A DNA stretch of 49,007 nucleotides from Betaproteobacteria bacterium (lineage in GTDB: Bacteria > Pseudomonadota > Gammaproteobacteria > Burkholderiales > Ga0077523). The stretch spans positions 1 to 49,007 of the forward strand of contig JANXYG010000028.1 of the NCBI GenBank assembly GCA_025350245.1. The letters run 5' to 3'. The notes under the pieces were generated by a model. That model was not told where the DNA came from. It made no database searches and saw only the letters and a program-made list of their open reading frames with translations. Numbering within the stretch: position 1 is the stretch's first letter; the number at the start of each line of letters is the position of its first letter. The translations under genes and the position numbers were made by a program. Shown here piece after piece: positions 1 through 8,480 of the stretch.

Positions 1-199
1 GTACCTGGATGGCATGACCACGGGTTGGCGATTGGCCAGTGGCCCTTGAGCAGCCCTTGAGCGGGCACCCCACGATAGACCGCTCGGGCGAAGTCCAAGG
101 CAACTGCGATTACAGCCTCGGCACTTCGCACGACAGGGTAATTAACCGCGACGCGGGACTGGGAGCGAAGAACCGCGTCCAGCATGCGCAAAGGTCAGC
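1..199. other. Unassigned left edge of window
   Basis: No gene can be supported here. A short open plus-strand frame at 2-49 (ending TGA) could be the tail of a gene whose body lies left of the window, but sixteen codons are too few to name it. The rest leads into the repeat array without recognisable coding. Confidence 0.3.
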
Positions 200-550
200 T
201 CAAGGGGGAAGGCGGAGCGCAGCGCAGCTGGAGCGCTGAACGAAGGAAACATCTGAAGCGAAGGGGCCCCGCCCACAGCCCCCCCGAGGACGGGGCGCCC
301 CCTTGGGGGAAGGCGCAGCGCAGCGCAGCTGGAGCGCTGAACGAAAGAAACATCTGAAGCGAAGGGGGCCCCGTCCACAGGCCCCCCCGAGGAACGGGGC
401 GCCCCCTTGAGGGGGAAGGCGCAGCGCAGCGCAGCTGGAGCGCTGAACGAAAGAAACATCTGAAGCGAAGGGGCCCCGCCCACAGGGCCCCCCGAGGACG
501 GGGCGCCCCCTTGAGGGGGAAGGCGCAGCGCAGCGCAGCCTGGGGGTGGA
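200..550 (-). repeat. Tandem array of the dispersed palindromic 3'-end element (three units plus a partial)
   Basis: Three near-identical units of about 107-110 bp start near 211, 311 and 418, followed by a partial unit ending near 550. Each unit holds the core GGGGCCCCGCCC ... GGGGCGCCCC inverted repeat and a CCCCCTTGAGGGGG hairpin. The array lies a few bases past the dgkA stop codon. Related single copies occur elsewhere in the window just past other stop codons. The unit is open in several frames and yields spurious Ala/Pro/Arg-rich ORFs, which I do not regard as genes. Confidence 0.85.
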
Positions 551-557
551 CGTCAAC

Positions 558-941
558 TCAGCCGAATATCACCAGCGCCCAGACAATCGCTACGTTAGCT
601 AGAGAAAGCAGCACGGCGGCGCTGCCGATGTCCTTGGCGCGCTTGGCCAGCCGATGGTTTTCCAGCGAGATGCGGTCCACCGTTGCCTCGACTGCCGAAT
701 TGAGCAGTTCCACCACCAGCACCAGCAGGACGCTGCCGATCAACATCGCCTTGCCGACGCCGGCGACCGGGATGAAGCAGGCAGCCGGGACCAGCACGAC
801 CGCAAGCAGGACTTCCTGGCGGAAGGCATCTTCGTGTCGATACGCCGCCCGCAGCCCGGCGACGGAGTAGAACATCGCATTCCAGATGCGCCGGATGCCG
901 GTCTTGCCCTTGTGCGGGCTTTCGGGCGAGGACATGTCCAT
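558..941 (-). CDS. dgkA: Diacylglycerol kinase DgkA
   Basis: A 127-residue integral membrane protein that phosphorylates diacylglycerol to phosphatidic acid at the inner membrane, recycling lipid released by periplasmic glucan and lipopolysaccharide modification. Length fits the prokaryotic DgkA family (about 120 residues). Visible features are the amphipathic N-terminus with NAMFYSVAGLRAAYRHEDAFRQE, the catalytic-helix motif ELLNSAVEATVDR and three hydrophobic segments. The start codon follows a short leader. The gene is the last of a minus-strand series, preceded by a gcvH remnant and followed directly by the repeat array, which may serve as its 3' end. Confidence 0.95.
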   Translation of the reverse strand: MDMSSPESPHKGKTGIRRIWNAMFYSVAGLRAAYRHEDAFRQEVLLAVVLVPAACFIPVAGVGKAMLIGSVLLVLVVELLNSAVEATVDRISLENHRLAKRAKDIGSAAVLLSLANVAIVWALVIFG

Positions 942-1022
942 GGACGAGGACCGGATCAGGGTGCGCGGCGAGTCGCCAACACGGTGCCTCGCACCCTAAC
1001 GACGTTTTGCTGCGGCGTTATT

Positions 1023-1190
1023 TCAGTGCGGCGAGCGCGGCGGCGGAATCGGGCTCGCCGGCGCCTCTACCAACACCAGGTCGCCCATCAACGCCTGCCC
1101 GTGATCGGTGATGCCGACGGCCACCGTGCCCTCCGCCTCGGCCAGGGCCCACTCATGGTTTTCGGTGTAGCCGCGGTCTGCCGGGATCAT
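1023..1190 (-). pseudogene. Truncated glycine cleavage H protein (gcvH) fragment
   Basis: An ATG at 1190, preceded by AAGGGAG at good spacing, opens a 55-residue frame. Its first 43 residues read like the N-terminus of GcvH (YTENHEW, VGITDHGQALMGDLVLVE). After VEAP the frame turns into a Pro/Arg-rich tail and stops, so the lipoyl-lysine motif and the C-terminal half of H protein are missing. A one-base shift would give a different short Ala-rich tail ending in TAA, which still does not restore the family. No gcvT or gcvP is nearby. It probably is a decayed gene copy; a short expressed peptide cannot be excluded because the start and ribosome site look intact. Confidence 0.6.
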
Positions 1191-1201
1191 TGGCGCTCCC
1201 T

Positions 1202-2491
1202 TCACGGATGAAAAAGATAGAGGCGATAGCCGGTGGCGACGATGTCGCCGGTATCGAGCGAGAGCCGGATGCCGAGTTCGGCATTGGCCGCGACCCCCGC
1301 CCCCGCCGGCATGCCCGACAAGTACTCGGTCGGACCGAAGACCTTGCGCGCGGCCGCGTCTTCGCGTGCATCGGTGAGCGTGAGCTCTAGCAGAGGCAGC
1401 GCCTGCTCGACCCGCGCGCGGTTGCGGATGGTCGCCGTCAGCGTCACGCGGTTCGGGTGCAGCGGATCGAGCGCCTGCAGGTCGGACGCCTCGATCGTGA
1501 GCCGATCCGTCAGTCGCGGCAGCGCCACCATGCAATGCAGGAAGTGGCACGCCGTCTCGAGCGAGGGCCGTGCCGATGGAGCCGCTTCGGCAAGCGCGGC
1601 TCGCAACAGATAAACCGTTTGTCCGACCAGCGACAGCGCAAGCACTGCGGCACTTGCGACCAGGCGCAGGGAGGTGCGGGGTGGACCGGGCGGCGCGAAC
1701 CCGGACGGAGTCACGATCGACGCGGCAGGACCCGACACCTCACGGCCAGCGTTCGGCGCATCCAGGGCAGGTGATGCAACACCGGCCGGCATGACGGGGA
1801 ATTCGGCGACAGGCCCGGTTTCGTCACCGGACCCATCGACGATCGGCGCCGCGCTTCCCACGACCGAAACCGGTGGCTCATCGGAAAAGGCTGCGGACGT
1901 TGCGCTATCCGCAACCGGAAGCGGCTCGGATTCCGTCAGTGCCGGCGCCGCGGCCATCGGTTCGGCGACCGCGGGATCATCGGCCTCGCCGGCCTCGACC
2001 CAACCGCCATCAGGCTCGCTCAGTGCCGGCAATGGCGAAATCGCCCCTTCGCCGAACATGCGGGGCGCCGGGTCCGCCATGGCATCGGGGTCTGATTCGT
2101 CGACGGCGACCTGCCCGGCATTGCCAGGCGCTTCCGAATCGGCGCTCGTCGGCGATACCTCGCCGCCGCTCACCGGCGCAGTCACGAAGACCTCGAGCGG
2201 ATCGACATCGATCGGCGGCCAGGGCGGCGCGGCGGCGTCATCGACAAGCCCGTGCACCGATTCAGGCAGCGGCGCTTCCAGCATCGTCGACACCGCGTTC
2301 GCGCCACCACCCTCGTCCGACGGCGGTACCGGGTCTACCGGCACGCGCGGGTCGCGCGCGCTCAGCGTCACAAAAGCATCGAACACCTCGAGGCAGACAC
2401 CGCACCGGACCTGTCCGCCCGAGGCCTGCAATTGCGCCAGGGTCACGCGGAACATGGATTCACAATGGGCACAACGGGTGAACATGCTCAT
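1202..2491 (-). CDS. Zinc-ribbon DUF3426 membrane protein
   Basis: A 429-residue protein of the zinc-ribbon/DUF3426 family found downstream of prmA in betaproteobacteria. Residues 1-40 form an MJ0042-type zinc ribbon with two CxxC pairs (CAHCE and CGVCLEVF). A long acidic, Pro/Ala-rich linker occupies about residues 45-270, a single hydrophobic helix follows near 275-295, and the C-terminal DUF3426 domain contains a family-typical LHCMVALPR region. The function is unknown; the layout suggests a cytoplasmic metal-binding head, a membrane anchor and a periplasmic domain. The gene lies 32 bp after prmA in the same direction and is probably co-transcribed with it. Confidence 0.85.
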   Translation of the reverse strand: MSMFTRCAHCESMFRVTLAQLQASGGQVRCGVCLEVFDAFVTLSARDPRVPVDPVPPSDEGGGANAVSTMLEAPLPESVHGLVDDAAAPPWPPIDVDPLEVFVTAPVSGGEVSPTSADSEAPGNAGQVAVDESDPDAMADPAPRMFGEGAISPLPALSEPDGGWVEAGEADDPAVAEPMAAAPALTESEPLPVADSATSAAFSDEPPVSVVGSAAPIVDGSGDETGPVAEFPVMPAGVASPALDAPNAGREVSGPAASIVTPSGFAPPGPPRTSLRLVASAAVLALSLVGQTVYLLRAALAEAAPSARPSLETACHFLHCMVALPRLTDRLTIEASDLQALDPLHPNRVTLTATIRNRARVEQALPLLELTLTDAREDAAARKVFGPTEYLSGMPAGAGVAANAELGIRLSLDTGDIVATGYRLYLFHP

Positions 2492-2523
2492 GGCCGACCG
2501 GGGCGCGGATCAGGTAGCTTCGC

Positions 2524-3417
2524 TCATCGTTTCGTGCCCCAAAGGCACACCCAGCCGTCGTCCTCTATGACCGGTTCGATCTCGATCCAGGGCTCGTAGG
2601 CACTGGCCACGGACTGCCACTGCCCGGCGAGAATGCCGGACAGGACCACGGCACCGCCAGGGCGGCACAGGCCGGTGATCAAGGGGGCAAGCACGCGCAG
2701 GGGGTTCGACAGGATGTTCGCCACCACCACATCCGCCGCTGCAAGCGTCGACGTATCAGTTTCAGCATCCAGAAAAACCGCGTCGACGGCGTTGCTCGCG
2801 GCGTTCGCGCGGCTGGCGATGACCGCTTGCGGATCGATGTCGATCCCGACGACCGTTCCAGCGCCGAACAACCTGGCCGCGATCGCGAGCACCCCCGATC
2901 CGCAACCGTAGTCGACGACCGACATGCCCGGGGTCACATGCTGGTCGAGCCAGCGCAGGCAAAGACGGGTCGTGGCATGGCTGCCGGTGCCGAACGCCAA
3001 GCCGGGGTCGAGCCGAATGACGATCTGTGCCCCGGCAGGCGGTTCGCACCAGGTAGGCACGATCCAGAGGCGCGACGAGATCGCCATCGGCTCGAACTGG
3101 CTTTGCGTGTGCCGCACCCAGTCGCGCTCCGGTACCGGCTCGATGTCGATCGCGCGAGCGGCCGGACCCGCACAGGCCCGGATCGCCGCCACGACCGGAT
3201 CAAGGTCGGTTTCACCGACAAACAGCCCGGAAACAAGATTATCGTCCCAGGTACCGGGCGGATCACTGCCGGGCTCACCGAACAGCGGTCGTTCGGCATC
3301 GGTTCCGGCATCGGCATCGGCGACGTCCACGGCCACGGCGCCGGCCTCCAGCAGGGCATCGGCGATGGCTTCCGCATCGGCTGCCGCGACCCGCACCCGC
3401 AGTCGCTGCCAGTCCAT
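2524..3417 (-). CDS. prmA: Ribosomal protein L11 methyltransferase PrmA
   Basis: A 297-residue class I SAM-dependent methyltransferase that trimethylates ribosomal protein L11. The N-terminal part is the L11-recognition domain. The SAM-binding loop is VVDYGCGSGVLAIAA, and the catalytic-region motif VVANILSNPL is intact, as is the family's GLAFGTGSHATTRLCL segment. Length matches the family. It follows accC, as is usual in betaproteobacteria, separated by a degenerate copy of the dispersed repeat, and leads into the DUF3426 gene. Confidence 0.96.
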   Translation of the reverse strand: MDWQRLRVRVAAADAEAIADALLEAGAVAVDVADADAGTDAERPLFGEPGSDPPGTWDDNLVSGLFVGETDLDPVVAAIRACAGPAARAIDIEPVPERDWVRHTQSQFEPMAISSRLWIVPTWCEPPAGAQIVIRLDPGLAFGTGSHATTRLCLRWLDQHVTPGMSVVDYGCGSGVLAIAARLFGAGTVVGIDIDPQAVIASRANAASNAVDAVFLDAETDTSTLAAADVVVANILSNPLRVLAPLITGLCRPGGAVVLSGILAGQWQSVASAYEPWIEIEPVIEDDGWVCLWGTKR

Positions 3418-3420
3418 CTA

Positions 3421-3492
3421 GGCGCCCGCCGGGCCGACCCCAAGGGCGCCTGCCCCCCTGGAGGGGTAGCGAATAGCGCAAGCTTGGGGGCC
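3421..3492 (-). repeat. Degenerate copy of the dispersed 3'-end element
   Basis: The stretch between the prmA start and the accC stop keeps the arms CCCCCCTGGAGGGG and GCTTGGGGGCCC in the order seen in better copies, but the central part is eroded. Orientation relative to accC matches the other copies relative to their upstream genes. Confidence 0.6.
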
Positions 3493-3497
3493 CAGGT

Positions 3498-4856
3498 TCA
3501 CTTGTCGCCCTTCTTGGCCTGAGCGAGCTTTTGCTCCAGGTAGTGGATGTTGGTGCCGCCGCGCAGGAATGCGCTGTCAACCATGATCTCCTGGTGCAAC
3601 GCGAGATTGGTCTGGATGCCCTCGACCACCATCTCGGACAACGCGATGCGCATGCGGGCGATGGCCTGCTCGCGTGTGGCCCCATACGCGATGACCTTGC
3701 CTACCAGGGAGTCGTAATAGGGGGGCACCACGTAATTGGCGAACGCATGTGAATCGACCCGGATGCCGGGCCCGCCGGGCGCATGCCACGACACGATGCG
3801 ACCGGGCGAGGGGGTGAACTTGAACGGATGCTCGGCATTGATGCGACATTCGACCGCGTGCCCGTGGAACACGACGTCTCGCTGCCGTATCGGCAGGCGC
3901 TCGCCGGCGGCCACACGAATCTGCATCTGCACGATATCGATGCCAGTGATCATCTCGGTCACCGGATGCTCGACCTGCACGCGCGTGTTCATCTCGATGA
4001 AGTAGAACTCGCTCTTTTCGTAGAGAAACTCGAAGGTCCCGGCGCCCCGATAGCCGATCTTGCGACAGGCGTCGGCGCAACGCTCGCCGATGCGGGTGAG
4101 CTCGCGGGGCGTCAGGCCCGGTGCAGGGGCCTCCTCCACGACCTTCTGGTGCCGCCGCTGCATCGAACAATCGCGCGTGCCCAGATGCACCGCGCCCTTG
4201 TGTTCGTCGGCCATCACCTGCACCTCGATGTGGCGCGGGTTCTCCAGAAACTTCTCCATGTAGACCGTGGGATTGTTGAAGGCGGCCTTGGCCTCGGTGC
4301 GGGTGGTGTTGACCGCGTTCATGAGCGCGGCTTCGGTGTGCACCACGCGCATGCCACGACCACCGCCACCGCCTGAAGCCTTGATGATCACCGGGTAGCC
4401 GATCGAGCGGGCGATCTTCACGATCTCCGCCGGTTCGTCGGGCAGGACGCCTTCGGCACCTGGAACCACGGGCACCCCGGCCTTCTGCATCGCCGCCTTG
4501 GCGCTCACCTTGTCGCCCATCAGGCGGATGGTGTCGGGGCGCGGGCCGATGAACACGAAGCCACTTTTTTCGACGCGCTCGGCGAAATCGGCATTCTCGG
4601 ACAGAAAACCGTAGCCCGGATGGATGGCTTCCGCGTCGGTCACCTCCGCGGCACTGATGATCGCGGGGATGTTGAGATAGCTCTGCGCCGAAGCTGCCGG
4701 CCCGATGCATACCGATTCGTCGGCCAGCCGGACGTACTTGGCATCGGCGTCGGCCTCGGAATGAACGGCGACGGTCTTGATACCCATTTCACGGCAGGCG
4801 CGCTGCACGCGAAGAGCGATTTCGCCGCGGTTGGCGATCAGGATTTTTTCGAACAT
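3498..4856 (-). CDS. accC: Acetyl-CoA carboxylase, biotin carboxylase subunit AccC
   Basis: A 452-residue biotin carboxylase (E. coli AccC is 449). It carboxylates biotin on AccB with ATP and bicarbonate, the first half-reaction of malonyl-CoA synthesis. Visible are the N-terminal [17 protein letters not shown], the glycine-rich ATP-grasp loop GGGGGRGM, the HIEVQV and [11 protein letters not shown] segments and the [14 protein letters not shown] active-site motif. It is the third gene of aroQ-accB-accC. Unusually, about 300 bp of repeat DNA separates it from accB, so coupling with accB may be weakened. Confidence 0.98.
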   Translation of the reverse strand: MFEKILIANRGEIALRVQRACREMGIKTVAVHSEADADAKYVRLADESVCIGPAASAQSYLNIPAIISAAEVTDAEAIHPGYGFLSENADFAERVEKSGFVFIGPRPDTIRLMGDKVSAKAAMQKAGVPVVPGAEGVLPDEPAEIVKIARSIGYPVIIKASGGGGGRGMRVVHTEAALMNAVNTTRTEAKAAFNNPTVYMEKFLENPRHIEVQVMADEHKGAVHLGTRDCSMQRRHQKVVEEAPAPGLTPRELTRIGERCADACRKIGYRGAGTFEFLYEKSEFYFIEMNTRVQVEHPVTEMITGIDIVQMQIRVAAGERLPIRQRDVVFHGHAVECRINAEHPFKFTPSPGRIVSWHAPGGPGIRVDSHAFANYVVPPYYDSLVGKVIAYGATREQAIARMRIALSEMVVEGIQTNLALHQEIMVDSAFLRGGTNIHYLEQKLAQAKKGDK

Positions 4857-4913
4857 GGACTTGGCGATACCTCAGCGTACGCCGGGCCGCCCCATGAGCA
4901 CCAAACACCAGGA

Positions 4914-5158
4914 AGGCGTTGCTCGGCGGAGCCCGGGGATGCCGAACGCAGGGACATTCGGAAACGAAGGGGCAGCGCCCACAGGGCCCCCCCGAGGACG
5001 CTGCACCCCCTCGGGGGAAGGCGAAGCGCAGCGCAGCGTGGAAATGCCGAACGCAGGGACATTCGAAAACGAAGGGGCAGCGCCCACAGGGTCCCCCGAG
5101 GACGCTGCGCCCCCCGGGGGGAAGGCGGAGCGCAGCGCAGCCTGGGGGGGCGTCCTCG
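4914..5158 (-). repeat. Two tandem units of the dispersed 3'-end element between accB and accC
   Basis: Two adjacent units (about 4935-5045 and 5046-5155) share the GGGGCAGCGCCC ... GACGCTGC palindrome, a C-run/G-run hairpin and the end GAAGCGCAGCGCAGC. The block ends a few bases from the accB stop codon and fills nearly the whole accB-accC gap. If it terminates transcription, accC would depend on read-through or a local promoter. Confidence 0.85.
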
Positions 5159-5163
5159 CTGCA

Positions 5164-5631
5164 TCAGCCGATCAGAAACAGGGGTTCGCCATACTCGACG
5201 GGCTGACCGTTCTCGACCAGGACCGCCTTGACGACGCCGCCGTGATCGGCTTCGATTTCGTTGAGCAGCTTCATCGCCTCGATGATGCAAAGGGTGTCAC
5301 CCTCGGCCACCGCCTGGCCGACCTCGACGAAAGGCTTTCCTCCCGGGGTGGAAGCCCGGTAGAAGGATCCCACCATCGGTGACTTGACGATATGCCCTTC
5401 GGCCTCGGCGGCGGCATCCGCTCGAAGCTGCATTTCGGCTTCGGTGGCGGCCGCGGGGGCACCCAGCACCAGCGGCGCAACCGATGGCATCGGCGCGGCG
5501 GGCGCGTACATCACCGCGCCACGACTGATCCGGACCCGCTCCTCACCCTCGCTGATCTCCAGTTCGGAGATTCCCGATTTCTCGACCAGATCGATCAGTG
5601 CCTTGACCTTTCGAAGATCCATGACGTTCAA
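5164..5631 (-). CDS. accB: Acetyl-CoA carboxylase, biotin carboxyl carrier protein AccB
   Basis: A 155-residue BCCP that carries covalently bound biotin between AccC and the carboxyltransferase AccAD. The N-terminal helix region ([20 protein letters not shown]) interacts with AccC in the family. An Ala/Pro-rich flexible linker spans about residues 40-75. The C-terminal biotinyl domain contains the [10 protein letters not shown] entry and the biotin-lysine motif EAMKLLNE. The start codon overlaps the aroQ stop by four bases, indicating translational coupling. Confidence 0.98.
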   Translation of the reverse strand: MNVMDLRKVKALIDLVEKSGISELEISEGEERVRISRGAVMYAPAAPMPSVAPLVLGAPAAATEAEMQLRADAAAEAEGHIVKSPMVGSFYRASTPGGKPFVEVGQAVAEGDTLCIIEAMKLLNEIEADHGGVVKAVLVENGQPVEYGEPLFLIG

Positions 5632-6071
5632 GCCCCTGTGTCGGCCAGAGCGTGCTCCAGAGCAAGCTCATAGCCGCGCGGCCCGAGGCCGCAGATCAGA
5701 CCGACCGCGATGTCGGTGAAGTACGAGTGGTGCCGGAAAGGCTCGCGGCCGAAGACGTTGGAAAGGTGCACCTCGATGAAACGCACCCGGGTAGCGGACA
5801 GCGCGTCCCTCAGGGCGACGCTGGTATGGGTGAAGGCCGCGGGATTGATGATGACGAAGTCGACGGGGTTGTCCAGCAGTCGTTGCACCCGTTCGACCAG
5901 ATCGCCTTCGCTGTTGCTCTGAAAGGTGTCGACCACGGCGTTGGCCGCGCTCGCGCGATCGGCAAGCTTGCGGTTGATGTCATCGAGGGTGGTGGTACCG
6001 TAGATGTGGGGTTCGCGACGGCCCAGCAAATTGAGATTGGGGCCATGCAGCACGAGAATCCGTCGAGCCAT
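5628..6071 (-). CDS. aroQ: Type II 3-dehydroquinate dehydratase AroQ
   Basis: A 147-residue type II dehydroquinase, catalysing dehydration of 3-dehydroquinate to 3-dehydroshikimate in the shikimate pathway; the family forms dodecamers. Diagnostic motifs are [18 protein letters not shown] at the N-terminus, [31 protein letters not shown] and the ending region [17 protein letters not shown] with the catalytic His. It heads the aroQ-accB-accC cluster, an order common in proteobacteria. A 243-bp spacer separates it from the tlpA-like gene upstream and probably holds the promoter, though I see no convincing -35/-10 pair. Confidence 0.97.
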   Translation of the reverse strand: MARRILVLHGPNLNLLGRREPHIYGTTTLDDINRKLADRASAANAVVDTFQSNSEGDLVERVQRLLDNPVDFVIINPAAFTHTSVALRDALSATRVRFIEVHLSNVFGREPFRHHSYFTDIAVGLICGLGPRGYELALEHALADTGA

Positions 6072-6314
6072 TACGGCATCCTCCGCGTTACTGCTGGATG
6101 ACGGCCGATCGCCAGTCGATCAGGAACGCCGTCGCCAATTCACGAAGTTTGCCGGAGTTCAGCGTAACTTGTCCAGTGATCGGCTCAGATTGGAACCGAC
6201 GACATTGACGCCGGAAACCACGCGGAAATCGTGGCAATGCCAGTCGGGCTGGAGACCGGAAGCTCGATTGCCGAGTGGTCGAAAACCATTTTTTAGCTAC
6301 GGATTCACCGACGA

Positions 6315-6845
6315 TCACTGCAAGAGCGGCTGAATCAGCTGGGTCAGCCTTGCCTCATCCACGCCCCCAAGTTCGGTCTTGACCACCTTGCCGGCACGAT
6401 CGACGATGACCGTGAATGGTAGTGCACCCAATTGGTTGCCGAGCGACCGGGACAGCTCGACGGCGTCCAGTTCGCCCACCAGGATGGGATAGTTGATGCC
6501 CATCTCCCTGGCGTATAGCGCCACCTTGTCTTTTTCGTCGATGGCGACGCCGACGAATTGCAGTCCACGCGGACCGAGTTTCTGCTGCATCCGGATGAAA
6601 GCCGGAATCTCCTTCCGGCACGGCGCGCACCAGGTCGCCCAGAAGTTGATCACCAGCACCTTGCCTTTCCAGGTTCCGAGTGGCGTCTTGACGCCCTTGA
6701 GGTCGGCGAGCGCGGCGTCCATCAGACCGGGGGGCGTCGGCGGGGCCGTGGCGCTTTCGACCTCGCCGGTACGAAAGTAAAGCCCAGCCGCCAGGGCGAG
6801 CAGAGCCACGGCGGTGAAAGCGAACAACTGCTGCAGGCGATTCAT
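6315..6845 (-). CDS. TlpA/ResA-type membrane-anchored thioredoxin
   Basis: A 176-residue thiol-disulfide oxidoreductase facing the periplasm. Residues 5-22 are a hydrophobic signal anchor, and the thioredoxin fold follows with the active site WCAPC at residues 72-76 inside INFWATWCAPCRKEIP and the cis-proline region ALPFTVIVDR. The ATG at 6845 is chosen because it starts directly at the anchor; the open frame upstream only mirrors the neighbouring dsbD-like gene. It lies 48 bp after the DsbD alpha-domain gene, so the two probably act together on periplasmic disulfides, perhaps in cytochrome c maturation or general reduction. Confidence 0.9.
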   Translation of the reverse strand: MNRLQQLFAFTAVALLALAAGLYFRTGEVESATAPPTPPGLMDAALADLKGVKTPLGTWKGKVLVINFWATWCAPCRKEIPAFIRMQQKLGPRGLQFVGVAIDEKDKVALYAREMGINYPILVGELDAVELSRSLGNQLGALPFTVIVDRAGKVVKTELGGVDEARLTQLIQPLLQ

Positions 6846-6892
6846 AGGGACAGGACCAGATCGGGTTTTCTTAAGGGGGCTGTCGGCGGGGG

Positions 6893-7381
6893 CTAGCGCC
6901 CTTCCAGGGAGTCGAGCAGGCTGCGGGGCGGCGCAGGCAGGGCTTCGTCGCCCATGGCGTTGAGGACCAGCCGCTGGTCCTGGGGCGTGTAACAGATGCC
7001 TGCGTCGGCGCACCCCTGGGAAACAACCCGCAGATTCAATTTGTCGGCGCCCGGCGGAAGCCTGGCCGGGATTCGGATGGTGATCTCGCCGCGATAGGTT
7101 TCGACCTTGCCGAAGAACTCGTCGTCCTTGACGGTGCCAGCCGGCAACTGCGGCGCGCCCAGTTGGGCCGACGCCGGTTCGATGCTGAACCGGAGCTTGT
7201 CGCGATACAGGTAGTACCCGTCGGCCACCAGCAAACGCACCAGGATATGGCTCTCGGGCAGCAACCGCGCCGAAATCCGGAATGCCTTGCCGGGCTCCAG
7301 CAGATCGGGTGCCGCCGCTTGGGCGCCCGCCGGCACCAGGCATGCCAATCCGGCCAGGCACAGCCATTGCCGACGCGTCAT
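6893..7381 (-). CDS. Stand-alone DsbD alpha (N-terminal) domain protein
   Basis: A 162-residue exported protein with a signal peptide ending near AGAQA-A. The mature part matches only the periplasmic alpha domain of DsbD, including the family motif VVSQGCADAGICYTPQ with its two cysteines (Cys103/Cys109 in E. coli DsbD). The membrane (beta) and C-terminal thioredoxin (gamma) domains are missing: the frame ends about 50 residues after the cysteine motif, and the next gene is a separate TlpA-like thioredoxin. In relatives a full dsbD usually sits near this place, so this looks like a split or shortened dsbD that needs an electron donor such as CcdA encoded elsewhere. Confidence 0.82.
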   Translation of the reverse strand: MTRRQWLCLAGLACLVPAGAQAAAPDLLEPGKAFRISARLLPESHILVRLLVADGYYLYRDKLRFSIEPASAQLGAPQLPAGTVKDDEFFGKVETYRGEITIRIPARLPPGADKLNLRVVSQGCADAGICYTPQDQRLVLNAMGDEALPAPPRSLLDSLEGR

Positions 7382-7382
7382 G

Positions 7383-7464
7383 GCAGCACCACAGGGCCCC
7401 CGAGGATGCTGCTGCGCCCCCTGGAGGGGGAAGCCGGAGCGTAGCGCAGGCTGGGGGTGGACGT
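7383..7464 (-). repeat. Single partial copy of the dispersed 3'-end element
   Basis: Begins with CACAGGGCCCCCGAGGA, continues through CCCCCTGGAGGGGG and ends in AGGCTGGGGGTGG, a few bases from the stop codon of the SDR gene. Orientation relative to that gene is the same as at dgkA, accB, hemX and prfA. Confidence 0.8.
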
Positions 7465-7468
7465 CATT

Positions 7469-8341
7469 TCAGCCGGCCAGCGCGGCGGGTAAGCCGTGCG
7501 CGACCGTCGGATAGCGCAGGCGTACCCGCAATTCACGCTTGAGCCGATCGTTGATCAGCCTTCTGGACTCCCGCATGAACGAGAGCAGGCCGACGGGAAT
7601 CCGGCCCTGCGCTTCGCGCCAGCTGATTCGAGGGGGCAGGTCGAGCCCGAACCGGCTGGCGACCAGGTCGAAGTAGTCGCCCATCTTCATCGCGGAGTCG
7701 TCATTGGCGTTGTAGGAACGACCACCACGCCCCCGCGACAGCGCCGCGATCACGATGCGGGCGAGATCATCGGCGTGAATATGGTTGGTGAAGGCATCGT
7801 CTTCGGTGGCCAGCGTAGGCGTCCGCGCCGCGAGCCGGTCCAGCGGCAGACGGTCGGCCGCATAGATGCCTGGCACCCGCAACACCACGATCTGCACGCC
7901 ATGACTGAGACCCCAGGCGCGCAACCGGCACTCTGCATCGACACGCCGGCGAGCCCGATCACTTTGGGGATCCAGCGGCCGCGTCTCGGCCACCCAGTCA
8001 CCACCGCAATCGCCATAGACACCGCTGGTACTGATGTACACGAGGCGCTGTGGTAGCCTCGCCGACTTGGAAAGGCTGTGGATGAGATTGCCGGTCCGGG
8101 TGTCGCGGGTGCCGGCGGCGGGCGGCGGCGCGAGATGTACCACGTCGTGCGCTATGCCGGACAAACGATCGAGGCTGCCCGCTGCGTCGAGATCGCCGCG
8201 GATGGGCGTGACGCCATAGTCGCGAAGCTGTCGCGGGCCAGGATCCGAGCGCGTCAGGGCATACATTCGATAGCGCCCGGCGAGGGCGGGGATCATGCGC
8301 ACCGCGACATCGCCGCATCCGACAATCAGCAAACGTTTCAT
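7469..8341 (-). CDS. NAD(P)-dependent epimerase/SDR-family protein
   Basis: A 290-residue extended SDR-like protein. The N-terminus MKRLLIVGCGDVAVRMIP is a Rossmann beta-alpha-beta with a GxGxxA-type loop. VYISTSGVYGDCGGDW supplies the Ser and the Tyr, though the usual YxxxK is not canonical. NHIHADDLARIVIAA is typical of NAD(P)-binding epimerases and of the YeeZ-like subgroup. The substrate is not predictable. It is transcribed away from the plus-strand ferredoxin reductase, with about 140 bp between the two start codons. A repeat element follows its stop. Confidence 0.8.
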   Translation of the reverse strand: MKRLLIVGCGDVAVRMIPALAGRYRMYALTRSDPGPRQLRDYGVTPIRGDLDAAGSLDRLSGIAHDVVHLAPPPAAGTRDTRTGNLIHSLSKSARLPQRLVYISTSGVYGDCGGDWVAETRPLDPQSDRARRRVDAECRLRAWGLSHGVQIVVLRVPGIYAADRLPLDRLAARTPTLATEDDAFTNHIHADDLARIVIAALSRGRGGRSYNANDDSAMKMGDYFDLVASRFGLDLPPRISWREAQGRIPVGLLSFMRESRRLINDRLKRELRVRLRYPTVAHGLPAALAG

Positions 8342-8480
8342 GGCCGTATTCTAGTCCATGCATGCGCGGCACCTGCGCCCCAGGCAACCGTGGCGGGCAG
8401 ATGCATGCAGCCGTACCCAGGCATGGGGGCGGAGGTGGCGCCAGCCGATCCGAGCACCCCCGAAACAAGGAAAGTCGTCA

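Noticed and set aside
200-550. Regular repeats that might be a CRISPR array
   Set aside because: Units are about 108 bp with no unique spacers between them, and no cas genes are present; the same unit occurs singly elsewhere.
142-556. Ala/Pro/Arg-rich ORFs within the repeat units (also near 4900-5290, 10940-11090, 46340-46560)
   Set aside because: They run through repeat DNA in several frames and lack ribosome sites and domain similarity.
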